Of a DNA stretch of 58,297 nt, positions 35,285-44,600 are shown piece after piece (the first letter of the stretch is position 1; every line of letters starts with the position of its first letter). The DNA comes from an uncultured Bacilli bacterium (GTDB lineage Bacteria; Bacillota_I; Bacilli_A; RF39; UBA660): assembly GCA_947626565.1 (NCBI GenBank), contig CANQSQ010000007.1:1-58297 (forward strand), given 5' to 3'. The notes beneath the pieces are model-generated. The model ran no database searches. It was not told the origin of the DNA and worked only from the letters and a program-made list of their open reading frames with translations. The position numbers were made by a program, and so were the translations under genes.

Positions 35285-35885
35285 AATCAACTAACTTTAT
35301 CTTTCGATACATTCGCTTTTTCTCTACTTTGCATTCTTCAATCTCATCAACATTTTGATAACCAGTTTCATATTTTTTATTTACATAATAAAGAAAAGTA
35401 TCTTTATCATAAATCTCATCAAATATCTTTTTCCCTTTATCCGTACAATTATAACTTTCTATTACCTGATCATCATCACTATTTTTCTTATCACTCCATT
35501 TAGATACTTTATAAACTTCTATCTCATCATGACTAATATCCACATTATCAATTAAATAATCATGACATTTTAAAGTAACATATTTTTTTGCTCCTACAAT
35601 AACTACTTTTGATTCATTTATATCACAGCCACCTCGACCAAAAGGACTTTTAATTTCATCAAACGTACCATTGTCAATAGCTTCATACAAATATACTGTA
35701 TAATCATCATAAACATCTTCTAAAGTAATATTTTTCGCAAAATTTCTAGCACTTTTCCTCATGGTTCCTATCTTTTGAACATTAGCTGCTCTAAGAATCC
35801 CATTTAGTAATATTGCAGATACAACAATTATTAACACAATTGTTGTTAATTTTTTGTACGAATAATGTTTTTCACTATTTTTCAT
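35283..35885 (-). CDS. Membrane-anchored protein, possible pseudopilin-like, function unknown
   Basis: The 200-residue product has a short basic N-terminus, one hydrophobic helix (about residues 12-33) directly continued by a basic amphipathic stretch (MRKSARNFAKNI) and an outer domain with Cys residues (GGCDI, KCHDY, YNCTDK, EECKV) that could form two disulfides. Helix plus amphipathic continuation resembles type IV pilin-like proteins, but the G-F/E5 prepilin site is missing. It overlaps the 3' end of ezrA by 11 nt with no ribosome site of its own, which suggests coupling. I do not recognise the family. Confidence 0.6.
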   Translation of the reverse strand: MKNSEKHYSYKKLTTIVLIIVVSAILLNGILRAANVQKIGTMRKSARNFAKNITLEDVYDDYTVYLYEAIDNGTFDEIKSPFGRGGCDINESKVVIVGAKKYVTLKCHDYLIDNVDISHDEIEVYKVSKWSDKKNSDDDQVIESYNCTDKGKKIFDEIYDKDTFLYYVNKKYETGYQNVDEIEECKVEKKRMYRKIKLVD

Positions 35886-37587
35886 AAAACGCCAATATCT
35901 TCTTTCTTATAGATTCATCCACTAAAGATGTAGCATGAATTGTAATATCAAAAGCAGCCTTATAATCCCCCTTATAAAATTTAGCTTCTGCATCATTCAA
36001 TGAGCTATCTATTTCCTCATGATTTATTCTATACCTATTCGCATAAACAATAGCCATTTCTGCTAATTTAGCCGTCTTAACCATTTCATTAGTTGTATTT
36101 AATAATTTTAGAACTAAATCTCTTGCTGTATCAACCCGCGTATTTAATGTCTTTATTACAATTGGCTTTACTTCTAACTCTTTAATAACATCTTCTATTG
36201 ATTCGTTAGCTTCTGACAATTGAACAAAGTAACTATCTGTAATAACTGGTAATTTATAACTACGTATCTTACTTTTACACTGTTTTAATAAATCCTGAAT
36301 TTCATCTAATTGTTCTCTAGCTCTTACTTCATCATCATACATATTTCCCAACGATTTCAAAGCCTTATCAAATTCTTCTTCCATGTCTTTAAGTCTATTA
36401 GACAAATTTTCCACTTCTTCATTAAGTACTGAAAAAGGTGTTGACTTTGTCTCATCTTTAGCAAGCATTTTTTTATAATCATCATTTATTACCACAAGTA
36501 TTTTATTAACTTCATCGATTATTTTAACATCTTCATCATTTAGATCATACATCTTTTTTATATCATCTAATTGTAAATATATATCACTAACTAATTTATT
36601 AGTCTTTTCAATCTTTTTCGCAAAATCTTCTTTTTCTTCTTCATATACTTTTTTTGATAATCTCTCTTTTTCAAAATCTATAAATAAATTATCATAATAT
36701 TCAAGCATTGTTCTTAAATCAAACATTGATCCCTCTAGATTTAAAACTTTTACTTTATCTAAAATAGAATCAATTGTCTTTTTAGACTCTTCTAAATTAT
36801 ATTCAATATTTAAATAATCTAATGGATAACCCTTTTCAACCATTTCTTTATATGTTCTTTCTACTTCAGCCATTCTATCAGGAATAATTTGATTAGCCAT
36901 CAATAAAACATCTGGCACTTCATTAACAATAATATCCATATGTTCTATCATTGTATCTAATGCTTTAACGATATGAACTACTTCATTATAGTCATTAGCA
37001 TCCATTATTTTTTCAAAATCTAAAAATCTTCTTTCTATATTTTCAAGTTGTAATTCTATTTCATCTTGCATTGATTCATATAATTGTTTATGATCTTGAA
37101 ATTCTCTATTTAAAGCTCTATATTTGGTTTTTAACTTTGTTACAATTGAGCGATATTTTTCTTCACTCAAAGTAACATCTCTTATCTCATCTAATAAATG
37201 TTCTGCAGCCTCTCGAACCTTATAAATTTCTATTTCCACTTTTGCCATTCTATAACCACAAGACTTATAATCTTTTTTATCCACAAAAGCATCTAAATCG
37301 ATAAGCATATCATCTATTAAACTTATTCGATCATCTCTAATTTTGTTAAACTTTTCCTCCCACTTATTATACTTTTCTTCCATCTTTTCATTTTTTATAA
37401 TTGGTTCTATCTTTGAAAGTTCAACAAGTACTGGAGTAGAAGCAACTTTATTTCTTAATACTTCTAAATCTTTTACACTCTTTTTATAGAATTTCTTTTT
37501 TACAAAATTTACTACTCTAAAAGTCATGAAAAAAATAACAAATATTGTCAAAACTATCGTAATAATTATCGTAACATCATTTGGCAT
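35875..37587 (-). CDS. ezrA: Septation ring regulator EzrA
   Basis: EzrA is a membrane-anchored spectrin-like protein that restrains and organises FtsZ rings and binds PBP1 and GpsB. It has one N-terminal transmembrane helix (about residues 5-27), then five or so long coiled-coil repeats to residue 570, ending with the conserved IHATSLVDESIRKKILAFY. Length is close to B. subtilis (562). The start at ATG 37587 follows GAGGTG; a GTG three codons earlier overlaps the ribosome site. The neighbouring genes (thiI-side and rpsD) match the Bacillus order. GpsB and PonA, its known partners, are also in this window. Confidence 0.93.
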   Translation of the reverse strand: MPNDVTIIITIVLTIFVIFFMTFRVVNFVKKKFYKKSVKDLEVLRNKVASTPVLVELSKIEPIIKNEKMEEKYNKWEEKFNKIRDDRISLIDDMLIDLDAFVDKKDYKSCGYRMAKVEIEIYKVREAAEHLLDEIRDVTLSEEKYRSIVTKLKTKYRALNREFQDHKQLYESMQDEIELQLENIERRFLDFEKIMDANDYNEVVHIVKALDTMIEHMDIIVNEVPDVLLMANQIIPDRMAEVERTYKEMVEKGYPLDYLNIEYNLEESKKTIDSILDKVKVLNLEGSMFDLRTMLEYYDNLFIDFEKERLSKKVYEEEKEDFAKKIEKTNKLVSDIYLQLDDIKKMYDLNDEDVKIIDEVNKILVVINDDYKKMLAKDETKSTPFSVLNEEVENLSNRLKDMEEEFDKALKSLGNMYDDEVRAREQLDEIQDLLKQCKSKIRSYKLPVITDSYFVQLSEANESIEDVIKELEVKPIVIKTLNTRVDTARDLVLKLLNTTNEMVKTAKLAEMAIVYANRYRINHEEIDSSLNDAEAKFYKGDYKAAFDITIHATSLVDESIRKKILAFYEK

Positions 37588-37694
37588 CTTTTTCACCTCT
37601 ATTTTTTCCTAATCATATTTTAACACATTATAATGTCAATTTTCTACAATTTTCTTAAATAATCTTTATAATTATCTTAAAATCTAATTTTTTC

Positions 37695-37723
37695 TTGACA
37701 TATCAAGGTTTTTTGCCTATAAT
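37695..37723 (+). promoter_or_regulatory. Consensus promoter of rpsD
   Basis: Perfect TTGACA (37695-37700), 17-nt spacer, perfect TATAAT (37718-37723), 163 nt before the start codon: the strongest promoter in the window. Confidence 0.92.
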
Positions 37724-37729
37724 TAATAA

Positions 37730-37880
37730 TGCAAATTACTTGAAGCAGCAGATTTAGAATATTTTAAAGTGTCTTTTAAATTAATTTGAGTAACTATTGC
37801 TGTTTACGCGAAAGAATAGTAAAGACTCCCTGAAATATGACTAAACCATTTTAAGTAAAATGTAATAAAAGAAAGGAGAA
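37730..37880 (+). ncRNA. Probable S4-binding autoregulatory leader
   Basis: The 150-nt untranslated leader of rpsD is far longer than needed and folds: GAG-N2-ACTATT (37784-37796) pairs with AATAGT-N5-CTC (37815-37828), with a GCGAAAG loop segment between them and the AAAGGAG ribosome site some 45 nt beyond. In Bacilli S4 represses its own mRNA by binding a leader pseudoknot. Position and size fit; I could not confirm the pseudoknot by eye. Confidence 0.5.
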
Positions 37881-37885
37881 ATATT

Positions 37886-38488
37886 ATGTCAAGATACACT
37901 GGACCTAGTTATAAACAAGCTCGTCGTGTTGGTTTTTCAACTAGTGAAACTGGTAAAGAATTAGCTCGTCGTCCCTATGGACCTGGTCAACATGGTAATG
38001 AACGTAAAGGTAAATTATCTGAACACGGAACTCAATTAAAAGAAAAGCAAAAAGTTCGTTTCATGTATGGAGTTAATGAAAGACAATTTAGAAAAACTTT
38101 TGATAAAGCTTCTAAAATGAAAGGTATTCAAGGTACTAACTTTTTAAGATTGCTTGAGTCACGTTTAGATAACTTAGTATATCGTATTGGTTTTGCTACT
38201 ACTCGTCGTGGAGCAAGACAACTTGTTAACCATGGACACGTTACCGTAAATGGTAAAAAAGTTGACATTCCATCATATCGAGTTAAAGTTGGTGATGTTA
38301 TCTCTCTAAAAGAAGATGACAAAAATCTTAAAGTAGTTACTGAATCTTTAGCTAAAGTAACTAAAAGAGTTGAATTCATTAATTATAATGAAGGTAAAAT
38401 GGAAGCTACTTACGTTAGACTACCTGAAAGAAATGAATTAAATGCTGATATTAATGAAGCCTTAATTGTTGAATTTTATAACAAGTAA
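37886..38488 (+). CDS. rpsD: 30S ribosomal protein S4
   Basis: S4 is a primary 16S rRNA-binding protein that nucleates 30S body assembly. The sequence is canonical: [17 protein letters not shown], the YGPGQHG loop, then an S4 RNA-binding domain (about residues 91-150, [15 protein letters not shown] and [15 protein letters not shown]), and the C-terminal [11 protein letters not shown]. Length 200 equals B. subtilis. It lacks the N-terminal Cys knot, so it is the zinc-free form. It is monocistronic, with promoter, leader and terminator. Confidence 0.99.
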   Translation: MSRYTGPSYKQARRVGFSTSETGKELARRPYGPGQHGNERKGKLSEHGTQLKEKQKVRFMYGVNERQFRKTFDKASKMKGIQGTNFLRLLESRLDNLVYRIGFATTRRGARQLVNHGHVTVNGKKVDIPSYRVKVGDVISLKEDDKNLKVVTESLAKVTKRVEFINYNEGKMEATYVRLPERNELNADINEALIVEFYNK

Positions 38489-38544
38489 AAAAACACCTTA
38501 TGGTGCTTTTTTCATAAACAAAGCTCTTTCGAGCTTTTTATTTT
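38488..38544 (+). terminator. Double terminator after rpsD
   Basis: Two consecutive hairpins: CACC-TTAT-GGTG (38494-38505) followed by six T after a C, and AAAGCTC-TTTC-GAGCTTT (38520-38537) followed by TTATTTTT. The second may also serve the convergent zinc-ribbon gene. Confidence 0.8.
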
Positions 38545-38547
38545 TAT

Positions 38548-39639
38548 TTAAAACTGAGTACCAAATTCTGGAGGTGTCATAGTTTCTAGACTTGTAACAT
38601 CAATAGTTGGTGGATCATCATCGCTAGGAGCAAAAGAATCTAAAGCCTTAGTAGCTGCAAAGATTTCATTCACCAATGAAAATTCATTATCACCAGGATA
38701 AGTTCCATCGCGACGTACTAAAAATCCTGCAAAAAGGTCATCATTAAATCCTGCTGTAATATAAACAATTAAATTATTATTCTTTGAATCAGTAAGACGA
38801 GTTGCAATATACTCTCGACTATTAAATTCCATGAATAACTTAGTATTTGTAATCCTAGTTCTATATTCGTCATAAGAATAAGTAGTATCTACCCCTATAG
38901 AGCAACCACTTTCATCATCATGAACTAAAAGGCCATAATAATTATCAATACTATACTGATATTTATCAGGAATACTAAAATTATATCCTAAATATTGTAC
39001 CGTTTTATTTGAACTTTCCTCAGAAACTTTTGAATCTTTATCAGTCGTTTTTTCTTGAGCGCTATCTCCTTTATTTAAAAGCATCACACCCAACACTCCT
39101 GCAACAACAACAATTACCAAAACTGCAGCTAGAATAATTGTCGTTTTACTCTTTTTACCATTTCCTTGAGCATTATTAGGAACTCCTCCATTCATTACTG
39201 GATTAGCTCCCGGTACAGCCCCCATATTTTGATTAGGAACACTTCCTGGCACAGCTCCCATGTTTTGACTAGGATCAACTACCGGCACAGCTCCCATGTT
39301 TTGATTAGGAACACTTCCTGGCATAGTTCCCATATTTTGATTAGGGGCAACTACCGGCACAGTTCCCATATTTTGACTAGGATCAACTACTGGCACAGCT
39401 CCCATGTTTTGATTAGGAACACTTCCTAGCATAGTTCCCATATTTTGACTAGGATCAACTACCGGCACAGTTCCCATATTTTGACTAGGATCAACTACTG
39501 GCATAGCTCCCATGTTTTGATTAGGATTAACTACAGGTGTCGCAATAGGAGTAACTTGCCCATTATCCACCGGTGTTCCACATTTTGGACATACCGCAGT
39601 AGTACCATCTAATTGATTACCACAATTCTTACAAAACAT
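38548..39639 (-). CDS. Zinc-ribbon membrane protein with 12-residue repeats
   Basis: The 363-residue product opens with a zinc ribbon (CKNCG ... CPKCG, residues 3-21). A cytoplasmic linker follows, made of ten 12-residue units of the type VPVVDPSQNMGT (residues 34-150), then one transmembrane helix (about 168-188) and an extracellular domain of about 150 residues. That outer domain is clearly homologous to the one in the second zinc-ribbon gene (43766-44482), sharing YxGYxxxI, NNxxVYxTxGxNxxLxxGFxxxRD and a PP-rich ending. A cytosolic sensor or adaptor with an outer receptor domain is plausible. An extended -10 (TGATATAGT) lies in the 80-nt upstream gap. The family is common in gut Firmicutes but has no assigned function that I know. 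Confidence 0.75.
   Translation of the reverse strand: MFCKNCGNQLDGTTAVCPKCGTPVDNGQVTPIATPVVNPNQNMGAMPVVDPSQNMGTVPVVDPSQNMGTMLGSVPNQNMGAVPVVDPSQNMGTVPVVAPNQNMGTMPGSVPNQNMGAVPVVDPSQNMGAVPGSVPNQNMGAVPGANPVMNGGVPNNAQGNGKKSKTTIILAAVLVIVVVAGVLGVMLLNKGDSAQEKTTDKDSKVSEESSNKTVQYLGYNFSIPDKYQYSIDNYYGLLVHDDESGCSIGVDTTYSYDEYRTRITNTKLFMEFNSREYIATRLTDSKNNNLIVYITAGFNDDLFAGFLVRRDGTYPGDNEFSLVNEIFAATKALDSFAPSDDDPPTIDVTSLETMTPPEFGTQF
39190..39540 (-). repeat. 36-bp tandem repeats coding the linker of the zinc-ribbon protein
   Basis: About ten in-frame 36-bp copies encode VPVVDPSQNMG(T/A) and two variant units (PGSVPNQNMGA). The order of variants suggests duplication in blocks of three. Contiguous copies without spacers rule out CRISPR. 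Confidence 0.9.
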
Positions 39640-39719
39640 ATTACTTTACACCTACTTTCATTATCTAAACTATATCACAATTAAAAATAAAATACTATTA
39701 ATCATCTTTTTTTTTACAA

Positions 39720-41597
39720 TTAACTGTCAACTTTAGTGTCTACAAACATTAACTTAGAAGATTCTAATCCTTTAATAAACTTCCAATTACTAACAGCAGT
39801 TTTATCCTTCAAATTTTTACATAAAGAAAACATATAATCAAACTTTTCACCTCTTAAAGTATTCCAATTTTCTATACCATTAAGACTTTCTATTTTTGTA
39901 TTAGCAAATAAATATCTAAAATCTATCACATCAGAAGTATCCCAATCTTTAAAACATGATAAACTATTTATATTAGTATATTGAAAAGTTCCTTTCATAC
40001 TTTCAACATTAAAAGTAACCCACTTCTCTAACGCTTCACAAGATTCAATTTTTGTTTGATAAAAAGTGCTATTCATTGATTCTACACGTTTTACCTGCCA
40101 TTCAGCTAACCCATCAATATTCTTTAATTTTGTAGCATGATAAAACATTCCATCTATTGATTCAACATTAGAAGTATCCCATTTTTTTAATGCATCAACA
40201 TTCTCAATAGCCGTATCACTAAACATATAAGCTAAACTTTCCGCATTAGCAACATTCCAATCCTTTATACCTGAAATATCTTTTAATTTGAAACAACTAG
40301 AAAACATTCCAAAAAAAGACACCCCATTAGCAACATTCCATTTTTTCAAAGCATCAAGATTCTCTATCTTTGTACCTTTAAATAATTCTAAGAAATATTT
40401 AATGTTACTTACATCCCACCTTGAAAGAGGCTCAAGTGAATCCACCCTTGTATAAGAAAACAACTCTGTAAATGATTTCACATTACTAATATTCCAATAA
40501 CTTAATGCCTCAATATCACTTATCTCTGTATTTCTTAATAAAGCATCCATATATTCAACCTGTGAAACATCCCAATACATTAACACCCTAATATCTGTAA
40601 TCCCCGTTTCATCTAGCATTCTTGACATTGAAACAAGTTTGCCTGTTTTCAAATTAGCTAAAGGAATAATATTATATAAAGATTCACACTTTCTAAATAA
40701 ATCATCAGCATATTTCAAATTATTTGTTTCAATATATTCAAAAAAACTAATATCACTCAAAGAACTATCTTTCATCAAAAAGCCATCCATGTACTCAACT
40801 TGTGAAAAATCAAAATATCTTAAATCACTTACATCATTTAATTCAGACAATCTTTCAAACATATTAGACACTTTTTTACTAAGTCTTATTTTTTTACTAG
40901 CATAAAAATATAAAGTATTATCTTCAAACCACATATAAATAGGAACACTAGAATCTTTCATGGAAACTATATAATTACTGTTTTCATACTTTTTATTCAT
41001 CTCAGGAGCAATTTTTATCTTCTTTATATTTTTATCCACAAATTCTGTGTAATAATTATCAGCATACTTAACATTTTCAACATCAGGATTAGCTAATCGC
41101 AAAATTTTCTCATTTAAATTTTCTCCATCAAGTAAAGCATAATCTTCCTCTACATGATTTCTTAATGAAAAATCACCTTTTATTTTAATTTTTTTATTGA
41201 TTTCTAAATCTATAAAAATAGCTGACAAAGAATAAACTTCTGTACTATTCGCCGGTAACTTCACACTCGCCAAAATATTTTCTTCCCCATGATGAATAAA
41301 TCCCTCATCAACAAGATCATAATTTTCATCAAATAACTGATAAAATAATTTACCATCCCCCTCATAGGTAATATTTTCCCCTACTAAATCAACTTCTACA
41401 TCATTATCCATAGTATTACTAACATTAATTGTAGTATTCATATTATAATTAGTTGCTAAAAAATCTAACTCTGCTTCTTGATTATTTCCACCATAAACTA
41501 ATTTATTTTCTTTAAAAACATTTTTTAAAAGAATCCCACTAAGAATCACTAAAACTATAATCAGTAAACTTATCCACAATACCTTTTTTTTGTTCAT
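39720..41597 (-). CDS. DUF285 (BspA/mycoplasma-type repeat) surface protein
   Basis: The 625-residue product has a short cytoplasmic start, one signal-anchor helix (about residues 6-25), a beta-rich stalk of about 220 residues, then roughly twelve repeats of about 24 residues. The repeat pattern LxxWDxSNVxxMxxMFxxxxIxNxxAL is the DUF285 leucine-rich-like fold of BspA and mycoplasma lipoproteins, used for adhesion and surface variation. No lipobox or LPXTG is present. It lies 8 nt downstream of the clostripain-type gene, so the two are one transcript. Family assignment from the repeat pattern is confident; the ligand is unknown. Confidence 0.85.
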   Translation of the reverse strand: MNKKKVLWISLLIIVLVILSGILLKNVFKENKLVYGGNNQEAELDFLATNYNMNTTINVSNTMDNDVEVDLVGENITYEGDGKLFYQLFDENYDLVDEGFIHHGEENILASVKLPANSTEVYSLSAIFIDLEINKKIKIKGDFSLRNHVEEDYALLDGENLNEKILRLANPDVENVKYADNYYTEFVDKNIKKIKIAPEMNKKYENSNYIVSMKDSSVPIYMWFEDNTLYFYASKKIRLSKKVSNMFERLSELNDVSDLRYFDFSQVEYMDGFLMKDSSLSDISFFEYIETNNLKYADDLFRKCESLYNIIPLANLKTGKLVSMSRMLDETGITDIRVLMYWDVSQVEYMDALLRNTEISDIEALSYWNISNVKSFTELFSYTRVDSLEPLSRWDVSNIKYFLELFKGTKIENLDALKKWNVANGVSFFGMFSSCFKLKDISGIKDWNVANAESLAYMFSDTAIENVDALKKWDTSNVESIDGMFYHATKLKNIDGLAEWQVKRVESMNSTFYQTKIESCEALEKWVTFNVESMKGTFQYTNINSLSCFKDWDTSDVIDFRYLFANTKIESLNGIENWNTLRGEKFDYMFSLCKNLKDKTAVSNWKFIKGLESSKLMFVDTKVDS

Positions 41598-41605
41598 ACA
41601 TTCAC

Positions 41606-43705
41606 CTACTTCTCTAAGCTTATAACCTTAGAAAAAAATGACTTATTTGCTGAATCAAAAACTTCAAAAACAGCATAGTATTTTACATCATCATCAAAAT
41701 CATACTTTAAAAACTGAAATTCATCCATCGTATATTTAACCCCATAAATTGGATTATTTGTATTAGTCCTTATCGTAAAATTACCTTGATCATCAAATAA
41801 ATCCCAATGTGAACCAACAAACTCAATATAATCATAATTATCTAAAGAAATAGCTTCATTAGAAAAATAACTTAATTTATTACCATTATTATTCTTTCCA
41901 CTATTAGCCTCAATAATGGAAATAATTTGCCCATTAGGATGCTCATCATCAATTCTAATTTTAATATTTACAATGGTGCTTTTTGCTAATCCTCTTGTCA
42001 ATAAAGCTGAAGTCACAACATCAACATAATCATCAGTAACCTTATCCTCAACAACTGTTAACCAAAACTCATCATCTTCAAAATTTTTATTACCAACCTT
42101 TAAATGTTTTCCTTCTACTTTAGCTTTTAAAACATTACCATCTAACTCTACATCAGAACCAGTATATAACATTTTATAATATCCATCTTCCGTATCCGCA
42201 AATACATAATAAACAGCTCTAGCAAAATTCTTTGCTTGTTCATCAGTCAAAGTCAATGTAAAATCAGCTTCATCTTTTGACTCTTTTCGTAATGAAATAT
42301 CATTATTACTTAAATTACTAAAAATATTTACATTACTAACACCTTGTTTTAAATTAAGAAAATTTGTTAAATAATTTGTATAATTCTTGGCTACTGAAAT
42401 ATCACTATATGTTTTCCAAAAATTTGTCCCATTAAACGGATGATAAATTGATAATCCGTGCGAATAATCATTATTAGTAATATCGTAAACAACAGCCTTA
42501 TCTATAGCCTTTAATAAACCATTCACCTTATCAGAATAAGGTTTCAACTTACTACTAAAATCATATAAATCAATCATATCATATAACAATTCATCAGAAC
42601 CATATTGCTTACTATTAGCTCTTATCCTCACAATATCAGAATAATTAGAACCTAAATTTTCACTTACATCCGCAAACACTTCATCCATCTTTTCATTTAC
42701 TTTAGCAATTTTACTTAAATCAATCAAAGAATAAGTTAAATCAACACAATAATTTTCATCTTCACTAGAAGGTGCTTGTTGATTACAAATATTTAATATC
42801 ATTGCTTCATAAGTATCAATTACTTTTCTACCATATTCTACTGCTGAATCTGTCGCTAAAAGTGCATTAATAAATTCCAAAGCTGAAATTGTGTATTTAG
42901 AACCAACTGTAACCTCCTCAGAAGCAATTAAGTAATCTGCATAATCACTTAACAAATTAGCTACCTCTATTGTTCCATTTAAACATGTTCTAAAGAAAAT
43001 TGTTTCCAATTTATTTTTGGCTTTAAAAGGACTTTTTTCAAAGGCCATCCTCATCTCTGTTAATTTTAAATTATCCTGACCCATTAATTCATCATATTCA
43101 CTACCATCAACGGCTCCACCATGATTCCAAAATATTAAATCATATAAATCACTATCATAATGCTCATAAGAATAATTTAAAAAATAACTTAAATTATCTA
43201 TAGAACCCATATTGTTTATTGATCTTTTATCAACCTTTACAAAGCCATTATCAGTTAATTCATAAATAGATGTCTCACTAGCAGACACATAGCTATTAGA
43301 CCAGCTTTTAGTTCCACCAGCCATCAATAAAACCCTAATTTTTTCATCTTTCGGCCCTTTATAAGCTATTCCATCTAAATCATTAGTCGCAATACCCTTA
43401 CCCGTTTCCAAATTAGAACCTACCATGTAAATCATAATAGTTCTACTCTTATTCATGAAATAATTATTATATATTCCTCCAACAAATAATAAGGCTATCA
43501 AAATTAAGATAACCAATACTACATTTATATCTATTTTAAAATTTAATCTCTTATTATTTTCAATAACATTATTATTGTTATCATTATTTATATGTGGATT
43601 AGTCATTGGATAATTATTTTGATTATACTGATTTACTTGTTGATTCATATTTACCTGAGGCCGATAATTATTATTACCATTTACTCCATTGCCATTATTA
43701 TACAT
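41606..43705 (-). CDS. Membrane-anchored clostripain-family (C11) cysteine peptidase
   Basis: The 699-residue product has an Asn/Gln-rich cytoplasmic N-terminus (residues 1-50), one transmembrane helix (about 60-79) and an outer C11 caspase-like domain. Its strand MIYMVGSNLE starts the fold; the catalytic dyad is His195 in FWNHGG and Cys241 in FRTCLNG, with DLSKI and HPFNG segments later. The remaining 250 residues are beta-rich. C11 peptidases cleave after Arg or Lys and often mature themselves. It is upstream of and co-transcribed with the DUF285 protein and lies between two zinc-ribbon paralogues, so it may process surface proteins of this module. The ribosome site is GGGAGG. Confidence 0.85.
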   Translation of the reverse strand: MYNNGNGVNGNNNYRPQVNMNQQVNQYNQNNYPMTNPHINNDNNNNVIENNKRLNFKIDINVVLVILILIALLFVGGIYNNYFMNKSRTIMIYMVGSNLETGKGIATNDLDGIAYKGPKDEKIRVLLMAGGTKSWSNSYVSASETSIYELTDNGFVKVDKRSINNMGSIDNLSYFLNYSYEHYDSDLYDLIFWNHGGAVDGSEYDELMGQDNLKLTEMRMAFEKSPFKAKNKLETIFFRTCLNGTIEVANLLSDYADYLIASEEVTVGSKYTISALEFINALLATDSAVEYGRKVIDTYEAMILNICNQQAPSSEDENYCVDLTYSLIDLSKIAKVNEKMDEVFADVSENLGSNYSDIVRIRANSKQYGSDELLYDMIDLYDFSSKLKPYSDKVNGLLKAIDKAVVYDITNNDYSHGLSIYHPFNGTNFWKTYSDISVAKNYTNYLTNFLNLKQGVSNVNIFSNLSNNDISLRKESKDEADFTLTLTDEQAKNFARAVYYVFADTEDGYYKMLYTGSDVELDGNVLKAKVEGKHLKVGNKNFEDDEFWLTVVEDKVTDDYVDVVTSALLTRGLAKSTIVNIKIRIDDEHPNGQIISIIEANSGKNNNGNKLSYFSNEAISLDNYDYIEFVGSHWDLFDDQGNFTIRTNTNNPIYGVKYTMDEFQFLKYDFDDDVKYYAVFEVFDSANKSFFSKVISLEK

Positions 43706-43765
43706 TTACTACCTCCCACTATAATAAAAGTATACCATATAAATAATAAACATTTCACTATTAAT

Positions 43766-44482
43766 TTAAATGTAATCATCAATTTTAGGAGGCACTTTCT
43801 TTTCAAAGTTTAAAACATCAATTTTTATATTTTCTTTTTCACTAGGAACAAAGCCATCTACAATTTTTGACGTAGTAATTACATTATTTAAAAGCATAAA
43901 ATCATCATTGGTTGCTAAAGTTGTATCTCTTTTCATAGCAAAACCACCCCAAAGTTCATTATTTGGACCACTCGTTAAATAAACAAAATAATTATTTTGT
44001 TCACTTTGAACTTTATACGCAATATATGCTTTACCATTAACATCCATAAAGATATCTGTTCTACCAGGATTTTGTTGCATAATTTGATTCTTAGCATCAT
44101 CAAAATTCTTATCATGATCAATTTCTAAAGTAAAAGCAACTTTGTCATTACCAAAGATAACCCCATACTCATCATCAAACATATAATTATATTCATTACC
44201 TATATTTAAATCATAACCGGAATAAGATATTCCTTTTCTAATTTCAATACCGGTATTATCAGGAGTATCTACTCCCTTTAATTCTTCTTCATCATTATTA
44301 ACAATCGTTAATACTAAAAACAATATTAAAAAAGCAACTATTATTACAATTACAACTGCAAAAAATATAATTGTCCCTTTATCAGAATCTTTTTTACTTT
44401 CTTTTTTTTCTACAGGAGTTTTGCATTTATCACAAACCGTTGCCTTATCATCTAATTTATTGCCACATTTTTTACATACCAT
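43766..44482 (-). CDS. Second zinc-ribbon membrane protein (paralogue)
   Basis: The 238-residue product has a zinc ribbon (CKKCG ... CDKCK), a short basic linker, one transmembrane helix (about residues 36-60) and an outer domain homologous to that of the protein at 38548-39639. Aligned features include YSGYDLNI, YFVYLTSG, GGFAMKRD and VDGFVPS, and a closing KVPPK. It lacks the 12-residue repeats of its paralogue. The start at ATG 44482 matches the paralogue, whose zinc ribbon begins at residue 3; longer in-frame starts exist but have no better ribosome site. It lies 60 nt upstream of the C11 peptidase gene on the same strand. Confidence 0.75.
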   Translation of the reverse strand: MVCKKCGNKLDDKATVCDKCKTPVEKKESKKDSDKGTIIFFAVVIVIIVAFLILFLVLTIVNNDEEELKGVDTPDNTGIEIRKGISYSGYDLNIGNEYNYMFDDEYGVIFGNDKVAFTLEIDHDKNFDDAKNQIMQQNPGRTDIFMDVNGKAYIAYKVQSEQNNYFVYLTSGPNNELWGGFAMKRDTTLATNDDFMLLNNVITTSKIVDGFVPSEKENIKIDVLNFEKKVPPKIDDYI

Positions 44483-44573
44483 ATCTAACAACCCACTTTT
44501 CATCTTAACTATAGCATAATCCACCTCAAAATACCAGTAAAGTCATTAATTATTAATCACATTACTGTCAACT

Positions 44574-44600
44574 AAAAATAGAATAATATTTCATTATTCT
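44574..44600 (-). terminator. Terminator of the histidine phosphatase gene
   Basis: Stem AGAATAAT/ATTATTCT (44580-44587 with 44593-44600), then ATTTTT on the minus strand. It overlaps the stop codon. Confidence 0.75.

Noticed and set aside
39166-39540. 36-bp repeats as a CRISPR array, and an antisense open frame across them
   Set aside because: There are no spacers. The repeats encode a clean 12-residue unit within the zinc-ribbon protein, and the antisense frame merely mirrors it.
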